64,000 nt of DNA from Halovenus amylolytica (GCA_004015825.1 SAYS01000018.1:1-64000), one strand, 5' to 3'; shown: positions 53,999 to 62,310, numbered from the stretch's first letter. Made by a program: numbers and translations. Notes: generated from the sequence alone by a model not told the origin.

Positions 53999-54646
53999 TC
54001 AGGCCCCTTCGACCTCGTACTCGGAGGGGCCGACGGCGAGTCTGTCGACGATCTGGTCGTGGTAGGTGTCGCTGATCCACTCGCGGATCAGCGGTTCCGC
54101 GTCCGTGAACTCGGTATCGGGGTCGATCTCGGCGATGACGACCCAGGTGGCCTCGCTGTCGTCGTAGCCCGCCGCGTAGACGTGGAGCTCTTCTTCGGCG
54201 TCCGTACTGCTGCCGTCGGAGTCGGTCCCAGGATCCAATTTGGTCTCGGTCGTTTCCGCTTCGATCTCTTCTGCCTCGGCGTCGTCGGGTTCGTCTTCCT
54301 CGGTATCGGGCGCGAAGCTGCCATCGTCGATGACTTCGACCGTCCCGACAGTGTTCGACTGGTGCGTTCCGAACGCCTTCTTCTTGTCGTCAGTGTCGTT
54401 CGTCTCGGCGTCGGTAGCGTCGCTTTCCGGTTCGTCGTCGGCGACCTCGCTTTCCAGTTCTTCCGTGGCGTCCTCGATGGCCGTCTCGTCCGTGTGATCG
54501 CGGGTATCGTGCAACAGCAGGATTGCGATTACCTGTTCACCGTACCAGGTGTAGGGAATCAGCCGGACCGTCGCCGACTCGTTCAGGGTCGCGACGTCTT
54601 CGGCGGTGAGTGGCTGGGCGGGCAGTGCATCGAGGGCAGTCTCCAT
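53999..54646 (-). CDS. Acidic haloarchaeal protein of unknown function
   Basis: 215 residues. A folded N-terminal part (ATVRLIPYTWYGEQVIAILLL), then about 100 residues of Asp/Glu/Thr linker with a short basic patch KKKAF, then a folded C-terminal part (ELHVYAAGYDDSEATWVVIA, PLIREWISDTYHDQIVDRL). No signal or membrane helix. I do not recognise the family. Confidence 0.72.
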   Translation of the reverse strand: METALDALPAQPLTAEDVATLNESATVRLIPYTWYGEQVIAILLLHDTRDHTDETAIEDATEELESEVADDEPESDATDAETNDTDDKKKAFGTHQSNTVGTVEVIDDGSFAPDTEEDEPDDAEAEEIEAETTETKLDPGTDSDGSSTDAEEELHVYAAGYDDSEATWVVIAEIDPDTEFTDAEPLIREWISDTYHDQIVDRLAVGPSEYEVEGA

Positions 54647-54740
54647 GTAGCCGGGATATGCGCCCCCGGGTTTTGTACGCTACGGGAATTCTTAGTGAGC
54701 TGTCTAGTTAGGATTTGAGCTTTCGTGACAGACGGTACAA

Positions 54741-55044
54741 ACAGCAAGAAAGCCCCGAGGCTGTCGGCTCCCGCGGCTCGTTGCGCGCTTCCCTCACTTC
54801 GTTCGGTCCAGTGCTTACGTCGCCGGGGTTCGCCGACAGCCTCGCCCCTTTCAGTCCCGCCCCAGTGTGATTTTCCAGGTCGGGCGGGACTGAAAGGGGC
54901 GAGGGTCTGAACGACGGCGGACCCCGCAAGCACCGCAGGCAACGAGGAGCGCAGCGTGGGTCCCCCGAGTTCAGAGCCTCGGGGCTTTCTTGCTGTGTAT
55001 AGTGGTTGCAGTATCTTCGGTATCTCGCGGGGCTTTCTTGCTGT
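54741..55044. repeat. Palindrome-rich repeat element, copy B (two inverted half-units plus a third terminus)
   Basis: Half-unit 1 (54741-54863): ACAGCAAGAAAGCCCC, stem GAGGCTGTCGGC (54757-54768) with GCCGACAGCCTC (54832-54843), then GCCCCTTTCAGTCCCGCCCC. Half-unit 2 is its inverted partner (54882-54996): GGGCGGGACTGAAAGGGGC, stem GAGGGTCTGAAC (54901-54912) with GTTCAGAGCCTC (54969-54980), then GGGGCTTTCTTGCTGT. A third terminus GGGGCTTTCTTGCTGT stands at 55029-55044. The borders are fixed while the two stems differ in sequence, yet each pairs with itself. It lies between convergent/divergent genes and codes for nothing credible. Confidence 0.88.
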
Positions 55045-55118
55045 TCATAGTTCCAGCCGTCCCACTGATCCTCCAAACGACGCCACAACCAGCGACGATC
55101 ACTGCGAGCGAGGGAACG

Positions 55119-55125
55119 GTTTAAG
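55119..55125 (+). promoter_or_regulatory. TATA-like box of the ferritin-like/DtxR operon
   Basis: GGTTTAAG ends about 25 nt before the ATG at 55150, which opens the upstream mini-ORF, and about 63 nt before the ferritin-like start. Confidence 0.5.
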
Positions 55126-55149
55126 TTGACGTACCACTCACAACGTCAC

Positions 55150-55191
55150 ATGGAGCGGCAAACGAGTGCCCGGGGGTCGATCTGCCGATGA
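55150..55191 (+). CDS. Possible leaderless 13-residue upstream ORF
   Basis: ATG at the predicted transcription start begins MERQTSARGSICR and stops with TGA at 55189-55191, which overlaps the ATG of the next gene (ATGA at 55188-55191). This is the textbook form for translational coupling. It may be a regulatory leader of an iron-related operon; at this length chance cannot be excluded. Confidence 0.35.
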   Translation: MERQTSARGSICR

Positions 55192-55664
55192 GCGTGCAGT
55201 CCCCGGTCGGCTCGGATCACCAGCTCGCGCGGCTACTACAGATCGGCGTCGTCCTCGAGGAGGTCGTCGAGGCCCGCGCGGCCAAACACACCGAGTCGGA
55301 TCTCGACGACGAGGAACTGACAGCCCTGCTCGAAGACGCCTCCGAGGAGTCGGCCGACCACCGGAAACGGCTCGATGCACTCGTCGACGAACTGGACGCG
55401 GAGACGATCCCGTTCGACGAGATCCAGACACTCGTCGAAAGCCAGTACGAGTCCGATCGGGATTTCGACGGCGTGCTGTACGACCAGCTCTGTAACGAGG
55501 AGACGGCCTACAAGTTCTACGACGATCTCATCGAGGCGATCGAAACCTCCGACGCGGAGTTCAGTATCGACCGCGACCGCCTGCTCGGTGTCCTCCGTGA
55601 GATCCGCGAGGAGGAAGAGGCAGGTGCCGAAGAAGTAACCAGGCTGATGGAAACGCGAGAATGA
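55188..55664 (+). CDS. Ferritin-like helical protein
   Basis: 158-residue, all-helical acidic protein laid out as a four-helix bundle: helix 1 LQIGVVLEEVVEARAAKH, helix 2 SEESADHRKRLDALVDEL, helix 3 LCNEETAYKFYDDLIEAIE, helix 4 VLREIREEEEAGAEEV. Glu and His occur at the spacings used for a di-iron site (E-x-x-x-x-H in helix 2), so a rubrerythrin/ferritin-like fold is likely. Followed after 37 bp by a DtxR-family regulator, which supports an iron or manganese connection. Metal binding is not proven. Confidence 0.75.
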   Translation: MSVQSPVGSDHQLARLLQIGVVLEEVVEARAAKHTESDLDDEELTALLEDASEESADHRKRLDALVDELDAETIPFDEIQTLVESQYESDRDFDGVLYDQLCNEETAYKFYDDLIEAIETSDAEFSIDRDRLLGVLREIREEEEAGAEEVTRLMETRE

Positions 55665-55701
55665 AACAGGAACATATTGGAACTAGCTGGAGGTGTCGGG
55701 T

Positions 55702-56127
55702 ATGAACACCGCAAATCAGTATCTCAAGACGATCTATCTCGTGCAGGAGATCGAGGACGGCCCAGCCTCGACTGGCGCGATCGCGGAGATGCTCGACGTG
55801 AGCCCGGCGAGTGCAAACGAGATGGTCGGCAAACTCGAAGCCAAGGAGCTGTGTTCCCACGAGAAGTACAAAGGCGTCGAACTCACCGAGGAGGGCATCG
55901 TCAGGGCCAGGGATGCACTCCAGAACTACTGTATTATCGAACGATTCCTCTACGGCGTGCTCGACGTCGAGAACTTCGAAGAGGAAGCGAAACAGCTCGA
56001 ACCGGTCATCGACGAGACAGTCGCCGAACGGCTGGATACGATTATCGACCGCGAGCCCCAGTGTCCCGACTGCTTCGACGCCGAAGCAGACGCCTGCGCA
56101 CTGCTCGAAACCGATACAGCGGACTGA
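55702..56127 (+). CDS. DtxR-family metal-dependent transcription regulator
   Basis: 141-residue Fe/Mn-responsive repressor. Winged helix ANQYLKTIYLVQEIEDGPASTGAIAEMLDVSPASANEMVGKLEAK, then the dimerisation/metal domain with RFLYGVLDV and EEEAKQLEPVIDETVAERL; the Cys-rich end CPDCFDAEADAC supplies possible ligands. No C-terminal SH3-like domain, so it is the short MntR-like form. ATG 55702 is preferred to a GTG three codons earlier. The small membrane gene follows with no gap (TGA then ATG). Typically represses or activates iron uptake and storage genes. Confidence 0.9.
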   Translation: MNTANQYLKTIYLVQEIEDGPASTGAIAEMLDVSPASANEMVGKLEAKELCSHEKYKGVELTEEGIVRARDALQNYCIIERFLYGVLDVENFEEEAKQLEPVIDETVAERLDTIIDREPQCPDCFDAEADACALLETDTAD

Positions 56128-56253
56128 ATGATCGAATCGGTCGTCGACACGTTCGGCCCCTTTCTCATCCCCGTCGTCATCTTCGGAATCGGTCTCGTCG
56201 GCTATCTCATCCTGTTTGTCCTCACTCAACGGGGCATCCTCGGCGGCGAGTGA
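56128..56253 (+). CDS. Small membrane protein in the DtxR operon
   Basis: 41-residue single-helix protein: PFLIPVVIFGIGLVGYLILFVL from about residue 10, with a short QRGILGGE end. Its ATG directly follows the DtxR stop, so both are translated from one message. It may be a regulatory or transporter-accessory peptide for metal uptake; the family is not recognised. Confidence 0.7.
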   Translation: MIESVVDTFGPFLIPVVIFGIGLVGYLILFVLTQRGILGGE

Positions 56254-56360
56254 TCCATCCCGTTGCCGTTTATTTTCATAACTAAAAATGATATTGCTGG
56301 CAACATCTTTCATCACTCCTGCAAAAAAGTCAGTCAGGTGGCCAAAAGATATATACGCCA

Positions 56361-56558
56361 TTTGCTGTTGCGGCGGCGGTTATTGCACTGTTCGCGTTTC
56401 CAGCAATCGCTCTGCTGGCGATGAGGGTCGTCGAGAGCCGGATCCAGGGTGGGTCGGGGCGGCCAGAACCGACCCGGCCGAACCAGTCGAGTCGGAACAT
56501 CCCCGGCGGCAACTCATACTGGTGGCTGTATATTCGGACAAATATTCGACCACCGTGA
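56361..56558 (+). pseudogene. Possible gene fragment encoding a membrane helix
   Basis: A + frame of 65 codons (FAVAAAVIALFAFPAIALLAM, then a basic Pro/Gln/Asn-rich tail) ends at TGA 56556-56558 but has no ATG or GTG; the nearest upstream codons include AAG and ACG only. A TATA-like ATATATA at 56350-56356 sits immediately before it. Either a decayed gene or a non-AUG start; I favour a remnant. Confidence 0.3.
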
Positions 56559-56771
56559 GAACGAGTTCTCACGAGGATCGCCGCACGCTGTTCGACTCAC
56601 CCCACGTCGGGTCGAAATTCTTTCATTTCTCACAACCACCCGTATCAGGAAAGAGCGACTGAGATCGCTGACTGGGACTGAACGGCTCGAACGACGTGGT
56701 GGAATCGTCGACTGTGTCGGCGTTTTTTCCGGATCGAAGGATTCAATCGCCCGAGTGCCGACAGATGGGTA

Positions 56772-57995
56772 ATGACAGATTTGTCGCCGCCGGTTCGACG
56801 CCTCGCCGACTGGGACCACGACCGACTCGTGGGGCTCGCCGACGACCACGGGACACCGCTGTACGTGATCGATCTCGACCGCGTCCGTGAAAACTATCGC
56901 CGCTTTGCGAGTGCGTTCCCCGACGCACACGTGATGTACGCCGCGAAAGCACACACCGGGCAGTCCGTGCTGTCGACGCTGCTCGACGCTGGTGCCGACA
57001 TCGAGTGTGCTGCCCGCGGCGAACTCCAGCGAGCCATCGCTGCCGGCGCTGACCCGAACACCCTCCAGTACACGGCGGTCAACCCGCCTGCCGCAGATCT
57101 CGACTACGCCGCCGAACTCGGGATCGAACATCCGGGGCTGACGATCACCGCCGGCGCCCGGGACACCTTCGACCGTCTCGAAGCCCGTGGCTACGAGGGC
57201 CGGGTCGCGATCCGGATCAACCCCGGGATCGGCACTGGACACCACGAGAAAGTCGCAACTGGCAAGGACGCGAAATTCGGTATCCCCGCCGCCGAGGTCC
57301 CCGACCTCGCTGCCGACCTCCGAACGCGATTCGACCTCGTCGGCCTGCATGCCCACGTGGGCAGTGGCGTCTTGCAGGACGATCTCGACGATCACTGCCG
57401 GGCAATCGCGACCATCGCCGACGTGGCCGGCGAGGTCGGCAATCTCGAATTCCTCGATATCGGCGGTGGATTCGGGGTTCCGTACCACGAGGAGACGGAG
57501 CCACTGGATATGTCCGAGGTCGGGGAACGCGTCAGGGAGGCCGTCGGCGACCTCGACGCAGAGCTCGCACTCGAACCGGGCCGGTACGTCGTCGCCGATT
57601 CGGAGCTCATCCTGACCCGGGTCAACACGATCAAGGAGACCGACGCGTCGACGGTCGTCGGCGTCGACGCCTCGCTTGCGACGCTGATCCGGCCGGCGAT
57701 GTTCGACTCCTATCACCCGATCCGGAACATTTCCGTGCCCGACCGCGAACCAGAGCCGGTCTCCGTCGGTGGTCCCTGCTGTACGAGCGCCGACGTGTTC
57801 TGTACCGACCGGCCGATCGCCGCGCCGGAACGGACGGATCTGCTGGCGATCGGTAACGCGGGCGCGTACGGCTACGAACTCGCAAACCAGTTCCACTCAC
57901 AGCCCCGACCGGCCGAGATCGCCATCGATGGCGACGAGATCACCGTCGCCCGCCGCCGGGAGACGCTCGAAGACGTAACTCGCGTCGAGCAGTGA
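56772..57995 (+). CDS. lysA: Diaminopimelate decarboxylase
   Basis: 407-residue PLP enzyme for the last step of lysine synthesis by the DAP route. The PLP Lys is in MYAAKAHTG; the His-rich LHAHVGSGV, FLDIGGGFGVP and GGPCCTSADVF are family signatures (the last carries the catalytic Cys from the partner subunit), plus GNAGAYGYEL near the end. First gene of a lysine cluster followed by a tiny membrane protein and dapE. Upstream 500 bp hold no clear intact gene. Confidence 0.95.
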   Translation: MTDLSPPVRRLADWDHDRLVGLADDHGTPLYVIDLDRVRENYRRFASAFPDAHVMYAAKAHTGQSVLSTLLDAGADIECAARGELQRAIAAGADPNTLQYTAVNPPAADLDYAAELGIEHPGLTITAGARDTFDRLEARGYEGRVAIRINPGIGTGHHEKVATGKDAKFGIPAAEVPDLAADLRTRFDLVGLHAHVGSGVLQDDLDDHCRAIATIADVAGEVGNLEFLDIGGGFGVPYHEETEPLDMSEVGERVREAVGDLDAELALEPGRYVVADSELILTRVNTIKETDASTVVGVDASLATLIRPAMFDSYHPIRNISVPDREPEPVSVGGPCCTSADVFCTDRPIAAPERTDLLAIGNAGAYGYELANQFHSQPRPAEIAIDGDEITVARRRETLEDVTRVEQ

Positions 57996-58068
57996 ACGCG
58001 CTGGCCACGACGACAGTGCTCGGCAACTATTCGCGCGCCTTTTTATTCCTCCAGTATGAAGTTCCTGT

Positions 58069-58209
58069 ATGGGAATAATACCGGACGATTTCGTCCTGAT
58101 GCCGGTCGATGACGACGCAACGTACGTCAATCACATCTATCTCATCGTCATCGTCTGGATGATGATCGTGATTCTCGCTGGCTTCCTCCTCGTCCTCGTG
58201 GCGCTGTGA
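58069..58209 (+). CDS. Small membrane protein between lysA and dapE
   Basis: 46-residue single-helix protein: GIIPDDFVLMPVDDDATYVN outside, then IYLIVIVWMMIVILAGFLLVLVAL. TATA-like TTTTTATTC (58040-58048) lies 21-25 nt before the ATG, so it has its own leaderless promoter. The acidic N-terminus plus one helix is typical of haloarchaeal microproteins. It occupies a place often held by dapF. Function unknown. Confidence 0.7.
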   Translation: MGIIPDDFVLMPVDDDATYVNHIYLIVIVWMMIVILAGFLLVLVAL

Positions 58210-58252
58210 GTTCTCGCAACTGCTTTAGCGTCGAGGGACACAGCGTACGATA

Positions 58253-59320
58253 ATGGCGTTCACACGCGAGGCGTTTCACCGGGCGGCGATCGAGACACCG
58301 TCGCACGAGGATGTCACGGCGATGCGGGAGTTGCTCGCCGAGACGCTCGAATCCGAGGGGATCGATCCTGATACCGACAGCGAGGGCAACGTCCTGGCGA
58401 GACGGGGCTCCGGGGAGACAGAACTCGTCTTGAACACGCATATCGATACTGTCCCGCCACACATCCCGTACGAACGCGACGGCGACATCGTTCGCGGGCG
58501 CGGGGCCTGCGACGCGAAGGGACCACTCGCTGCCTTTCTCGATGCCTTCCTGACAGCCGACATCGCGGACGGTCGGCTCACACTCGCGATCACGTCCAAC
58601 GAGGAGACCACCCAGATCGGCGGCGCACACCTCGGGGAGACCCTGTCTGCCGATGGCTACATCGTCGGTGAACCCACGGGACTCGACGTCTGTCACGCGG
58701 CACGGGGGCAGTTCGAGGGTGAGGTCACAATCCGCGGTGAGAGTGGCCACGCGAGCGATCCGACGAACGGGACGAACGCGATCCGCGCAGCCGCCCCTAT
58801 CCTGCAGGCACTGGAGTCCTACGACCAGCGCGGCGGCCCCGGCGCACACGACTTGCTCGGCCCACCGACGCTGACCCCCTCTGTTATCGAGGGCGGGGAG
58901 GCGATCAACCAGATCCCCGCCGAGTGTACGATCCGCTTCGACCGCCGGACAGTTCCACCCGAGACTGTCGAGAGCTTCTTTACTGATCTCGAATCCCATC
59001 TCGCGGAGTGGCTGTCCGACGCCTACGAGCTCGACGTCGGCCTCGTCCGGCCGGAGATGCCCGCACCCGAGGCCTTCGAGACCGATCCCGGGGAGTCACT
59101 CGTCGAGGCGCTGCTCGACGCCAGTGGCGGCGGTCTCCGACCGTTCGGCGCGGCGACGGAAGCCTCCTATTTCGACGGCCCGGTCGTCGTCTTCGGACCG
59201 GGCGTGCTGGCGGACGAGCACGGGCCGGTCGCCCACGCCGACCGGGAGTACGTCGATGGAGGGGAACTGAAAGCGGCCGCGACGGCGGTTCGCGAGACAA
59301 TTGAGCGCTTTCTCGGGTAA
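58253..59320 (+). CDS. dapE: Succinyl-diaminopimelate desuccinylase-like M20 peptidase
   Basis: 355-residue M20-family zinc hydrolase. Metal ligands: LNTHIDTVPP (His, Asp), GRGACDAKGP, SNEETTQIGG (catalytic Glu), GEPTGLDVCHAARG (ligand), and the late FGPGVLADEHGPVAHADREYV (His). The dimerisation domain includes HASDPTNGTNAIR. Family members include DapE, ArgE and LysK; next to lysA the DapE role is most likely. Follows the small membrane gene by 43 bp. Confidence 0.88.
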   Translation: MAFTREAFHRAAIETPSHEDVTAMRELLAETLESEGIDPDTDSEGNVLARRGSGETELVLNTHIDTVPPHIPYERDGDIVRGRGACDAKGPLAAFLDAFLTADIADGRLTLAITSNEETTQIGGAHLGETLSADGYIVGEPTGLDVCHAARGQFEGEVTIRGESGHASDPTNGTNAIRAAAPILQALESYDQRGGPGAHDLLGPPTLTPSVIEGGEAINQIPAECTIRFDRRTVPPETVESFFTDLESHLAEWLSDAYELDVGLVRPEMPAPEAFETDPGESLVEALLDASGGGLRPFGAATEASYFDGPVVVFGPGVLADEHGPVAHADREYVDGGELKAAATAVRETIERFLG

Positions 59321-59372
59321 CAGTCACCGACAAACCGGCCGGCTTTTTACAACGGATCACGCACACACGAGC

Positions 59373-61481
59373 ATGAGCCACGACAAACTCCCAACGGACC
59401 AGCCGGCGGTGGTCACCTGTGGGCTTCCCTACGCGAACGGCAGTCTCCACGTGGGGCACCTGCGGACCTACGTCGCTGGCGACCTCTACTCGCGTGCGCT
59501 CCGGCGTGTCGGCCAACAGACAGCCTTCGTCTGTGGCTCCGATATGCACGGGACGCCCGTGGCGGTCAACGCCGCCAGAGAGGGTGTCGAACCACGGGAG
59601 TTCGCACTCGAGTTTCACGAACAGTACAGAGAGCGGTTCCCGCAGTTCAACATCGAGTTCGACAACTACGGCCACACCGACGACGAGACGAACACGGAAC
59701 TCACCCAGGAGTTCGTCGAGAGCTGGATCGACCAGGACCACATCGTCGAAAAGGAGATCCAGGTGGCCTGGGATGCCGAAATCGAGGAGCCGCTCCCGGA
59801 CAGATACGTCGAGGGGACCTGTCCGTACTGCGGCGAGAAGGCCCGCGGCGACGAGTGTGACGAGGGCTGTCAGCGCCACCTCGAACCGGGTGAGATCGAG
59901 AACCCGACGAGTGTGACCACCGGCAACCCCGCCGAATACCGCACCCGCGAGCACAAGTTCCTCCGTCTCTCGGATTTCCAGGAGTACCTCCAGGGCTTTC
60001 TCGACCGTCTCGAAGGGACCGAAAACGCCCGCAATCAGCCCCGCGAGTGGATCGAGGGGACGCTCGAAGATCTCTGTATCACTCGCGATATGGACTGGGG
60101 GATCGACTACCCCGGCGACGACCGCGAGGATCTCGTCCTCTACGTCTGGGTCGACGCGCCGATCGAGTACGTCGCCTCGACGAAACAGTACGCCGAGCGA
60201 GCAGCGGACTACGACTGGGAGCAGGTCTGGAAGGTCGACGGTGAGGAAGCACACGGAACCTCGTGGGACGACGAGTGGACCGACGACTCCGGCGAGATCG
60301 TCCACATTATCGGCCGGGATATCATCCAGCACCACTGCGTCTTCTGGCCGGCCATGCTGCGCGGCGCGGGCTACAACGAACCCCGGTCGGTGCTCGCGAC
60401 AGGGTTCGTCGGGATCGACGGGAAGGCACTCTCGACGTCACGCAACCGTGCCGTCTGGGCCGAGGAGTATCTCGACGAGGGGTTCCACCCCGACCTGTTC
60501 CGGTACTACATCGCGACCGGCTCGGGACTCGAAAACGATGTCGATTTCTCCTGGGACCGGTTCGCCGAGCGCGTCAACGGCGAACTCGTCGGCAACATCG
60601 GGAACTTCTGTTACCGGGCGCTGCTCTTCGCCCAGCGCAACTACGACGGCACACCAGATGCGGACGTGAGCGACGAAGTCCACGAACGCATCGAGGACGC
60701 AGTCGATCGGTTCGAGACGGCCGTCGCCGAGTACGACGTCCGTGATCTCGGCCAGATCGCAGTCGATCTCGCGGATTTCGGCAACGAGTACATCCAGCGC
60801 CACGAGCCCTGGAATCTCGTCGACGACGACCCCGAGCAGGCCGCACAGGTCATCCGTGACTGTGTCCAGCTCACCAAAGCTTGCGCACTGCTGATGCAGC
60901 CAGTTATGCCCGAGAAGGCGGCCGCGCTGTGGGCACAACTCGACGAAGACGGCGCTGTCGACGAGCCCGAACTCGACGCCGCGCTCGCGACGCCGCCGGC
61001 CGACTTTGGCGAACCAGCGGAGCTGTTCACGAAAGTCGAATCGGAGACGATCGAAGTGCTCAACGAGAAACTCCGTGAGCGTGTCGCCGAAGCGAGTGCG
61101 GACGACGAGGAAGAATCCGACGAGGAGTCGGACGACGCGGTCGAACTCGACGCGCTCGAAGACGGTCGGATCGGTTTCGAGCAGTTCCAGGATATCGATA
61201 TGCGTGTCGGCGAGATCACCGCGGCGGAGCCGATCGAAGACGCCGACGAACTGGTACGCCTGGAGGTCGATATCGGCCTGGAGACACGCCAGGTCGTCGC
61301 CGGTCTCAAACAGCTCCACGACGTCGACGAACTCCCCGGCACGCGAGTCATCCTGCTCGCGAACATGGAGAAAGCGGAGCTGTTCGGCTACGAATCCAAC
61401 GGGATGGTGCTCGCAGCCGGTGACGAGGCCGATCTGCTGACGACACACGAGGACGCCGCGCTGGGGACCCGAGTTCGATAA
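59373..61481 (+). CDS. metG: Methionyl-tRNA synthetase with C-terminal tRNA-binding domain
   Basis: 702-residue class I synthetase. HIGH as LHVGH in YANGSLHVGHLRTYVAGDL; KMSKS as GKALSTSRNRAV; zinc knuckle CPYCGEKARGDECDEGC; DIVHIIGRDIIQHHCVFWPAM. Residues about 600-702 are an Arc1p/EMAP-II-like OB domain (FQDIDMRVGEITAAEPIEDA, LLANMEKAELFGYESNGM) that binds tRNA and helps dimerise. ATG 59373 gives the usual N-terminus; an in-frame Met 24 codons earlier overlaps dapE's end. An acidic linker (DDEEESDEESDD) precedes the OB domain. Confidence 0.96.
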   Translation: MSHDKLPTDQPAVVTCGLPYANGSLHVGHLRTYVAGDLYSRALRRVGQQTAFVCGSDMHGTPVAVNAAREGVEPREFALEFHEQYRERFPQFNIEFDNYGHTDDETNTELTQEFVESWIDQDHIVEKEIQVAWDAEIEEPLPDRYVEGTCPYCGEKARGDECDEGCQRHLEPGEIENPTSVTTGNPAEYRTREHKFLRLSDFQEYLQGFLDRLEGTENARNQPREWIEGTLEDLCITRDMDWGIDYPGDDREDLVLYVWVDAPIEYVASTKQYAERAADYDWEQVWKVDGEEAHGTSWDDEWTDDSGEIVHIIGRDIIQHHCVFWPAMLRGAGYNEPRSVLATGFVGIDGKALSTSRNRAVWAEEYLDEGFHPDLFRYYIATGSGLENDVDFSWDRFAERVNGELVGNIGNFCYRALLFAQRNYDGTPDADVSDEVHERIEDAVDRFETAVAEYDVRDLGQIAVDLADFGNEYIQRHEPWNLVDDDPEQAAQVIRDCVQLTKACALLMQPVMPEKAAALWAQLDEDGAVDEPELDAALATPPADFGEPAELFTKVESETIEVLNEKLRERVAEASADDEEESDEESDDAVELDALEDGRIGFEQFQDIDMRVGEITAAEPIEDADELVRLEVDIGLETRQVVAGLKQLHDVDELPGTRVILLANMEKAELFGYESNGMVLAAGDEADLLTTHEDAALGTRVR

Positions 61482-61524
61482 CGATCAACGCAGGCTTTTG
61501 CCTCTCCAGCACATACAGTTTTCT

Positions 61525-61776
61525 ATGGCAGCGGGTTCAGACGACGAGACAGAAGACGAGTGGCGGTTTACACTCGAAGAGTTGGACGACGAGGCCGAGC
61601 CAGCCGAATCCGGGATCACCGAGGATGAAAACGACGAAGATGGCAATATTGCTGGCACACTCGCACACAATCAGCCCCTGGAACCGGGCGATATCGACCT
61701 GGAGAACGCACTGTTCGTCCTCGTTGGCGTCCTCCTCGTCGTCGGTCTGATCGCCGCGACGATGCTCGGTCTGTAG
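61525..61776 (+). CDS. Small acidic C-terminal-anchored membrane protein
   Basis: 83 residues: about 60 acidic cytoplasmic residues (TLEELDDEAEPAESGITEDE) and one helix at the end (NALFVLVGVLLVVGLIAATML). It resembles haloarchaeal tail-anchored DUF7312-like proteins, from memory. It stands 43 bp after metG and may share its transcript. Convergent with the START-like gene. Function unknown. Confidence 0.75.
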   Translation: MAAGSDDETEDEWRFTLEELDDEAEPAESGITEDENDEDGNIAGTLAHNQPLEPGDIDLENALFVLVGVLLVVGLIAATMLGL

Positions 61777-61779
61777 CCG

Positions 61780-62310
61780 TCACCCCGAACTCTGCCTGTC
61801 GTGTATCTCCAGGCTGACCTCGCGATCCGTCCCTTCCAGATCCGCGACGACGCGACGGATGACCCGCTCGGCCTCGGCTTTGATCTTCGGCGTCACCTTC
61901 TCGATGACCCAGTCGAGGGAGACGAATCGCGGGAGATCGAGCGCCCTCGAACTCGCCGACCCGGGGCGGTAGTTCACGACAAAGTGGACCCGGCAGGCGG
62001 TCTCTTCTCCGTCGGGAGCCGATTCTGGCTCCGGCTCGATCAGCCAGTAGCCGCTGGCGTCGAGATCCTTGATGAGTTTCCAGTCGATGCGTTCGGGGGC
62101 AGTCAGCTCGGTTACCTTCGACCGGGCGGTGTAGCTAAGCTTCCACCACGTGAAGGTGAGTTCGTACTCGGTACCTGGCGAGCTATCGCCGTACTGCCGG
62201 ACCTCGTCGAGATACTCCGAGTAGTTGGCATATCTGGGGAAATCGACGAGGAACTCGTAGATCTCCTCCGGTGGCAGATAGACGACAGTGCTGACATCGA
62301 GCGTATCCAC
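61780..62310 (-). CDS. START-like (SRPBCC/polyketide cyclase) protein
   Basis: 176 residues with the coenzyme Q-binding/RatA-like pattern: STVVYLPPEEIYEFLVDFPRYANYSEYLDEV at the N-terminus, LTFTWWKLSYTARSKVTELTAPERIDW in the sheet and a long C-terminal helix (DWVIEKVTPKIKAEAERVIRRVV). Probably binds a lipid quinone or another hydrophobic ligand. Convergent with the small tail-anchored gene (3-bp gap). Confidence 0.85.
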   Translation of the reverse strand: MDTLDVSTVVYLPPEEIYEFLVDFPRYANYSEYLDEVRQYGDSSPGTEYELTFTWWKLSYTARSKVTELTAPERIDWKLIKDLDASGYWLIEPEPESAPDGEETACRVHFVVNYRPGSASSRALDLPRFVSLDWVIEKVTPKIKAEAERVIRRVVADLEGTDREVSLEIHDRQSSG

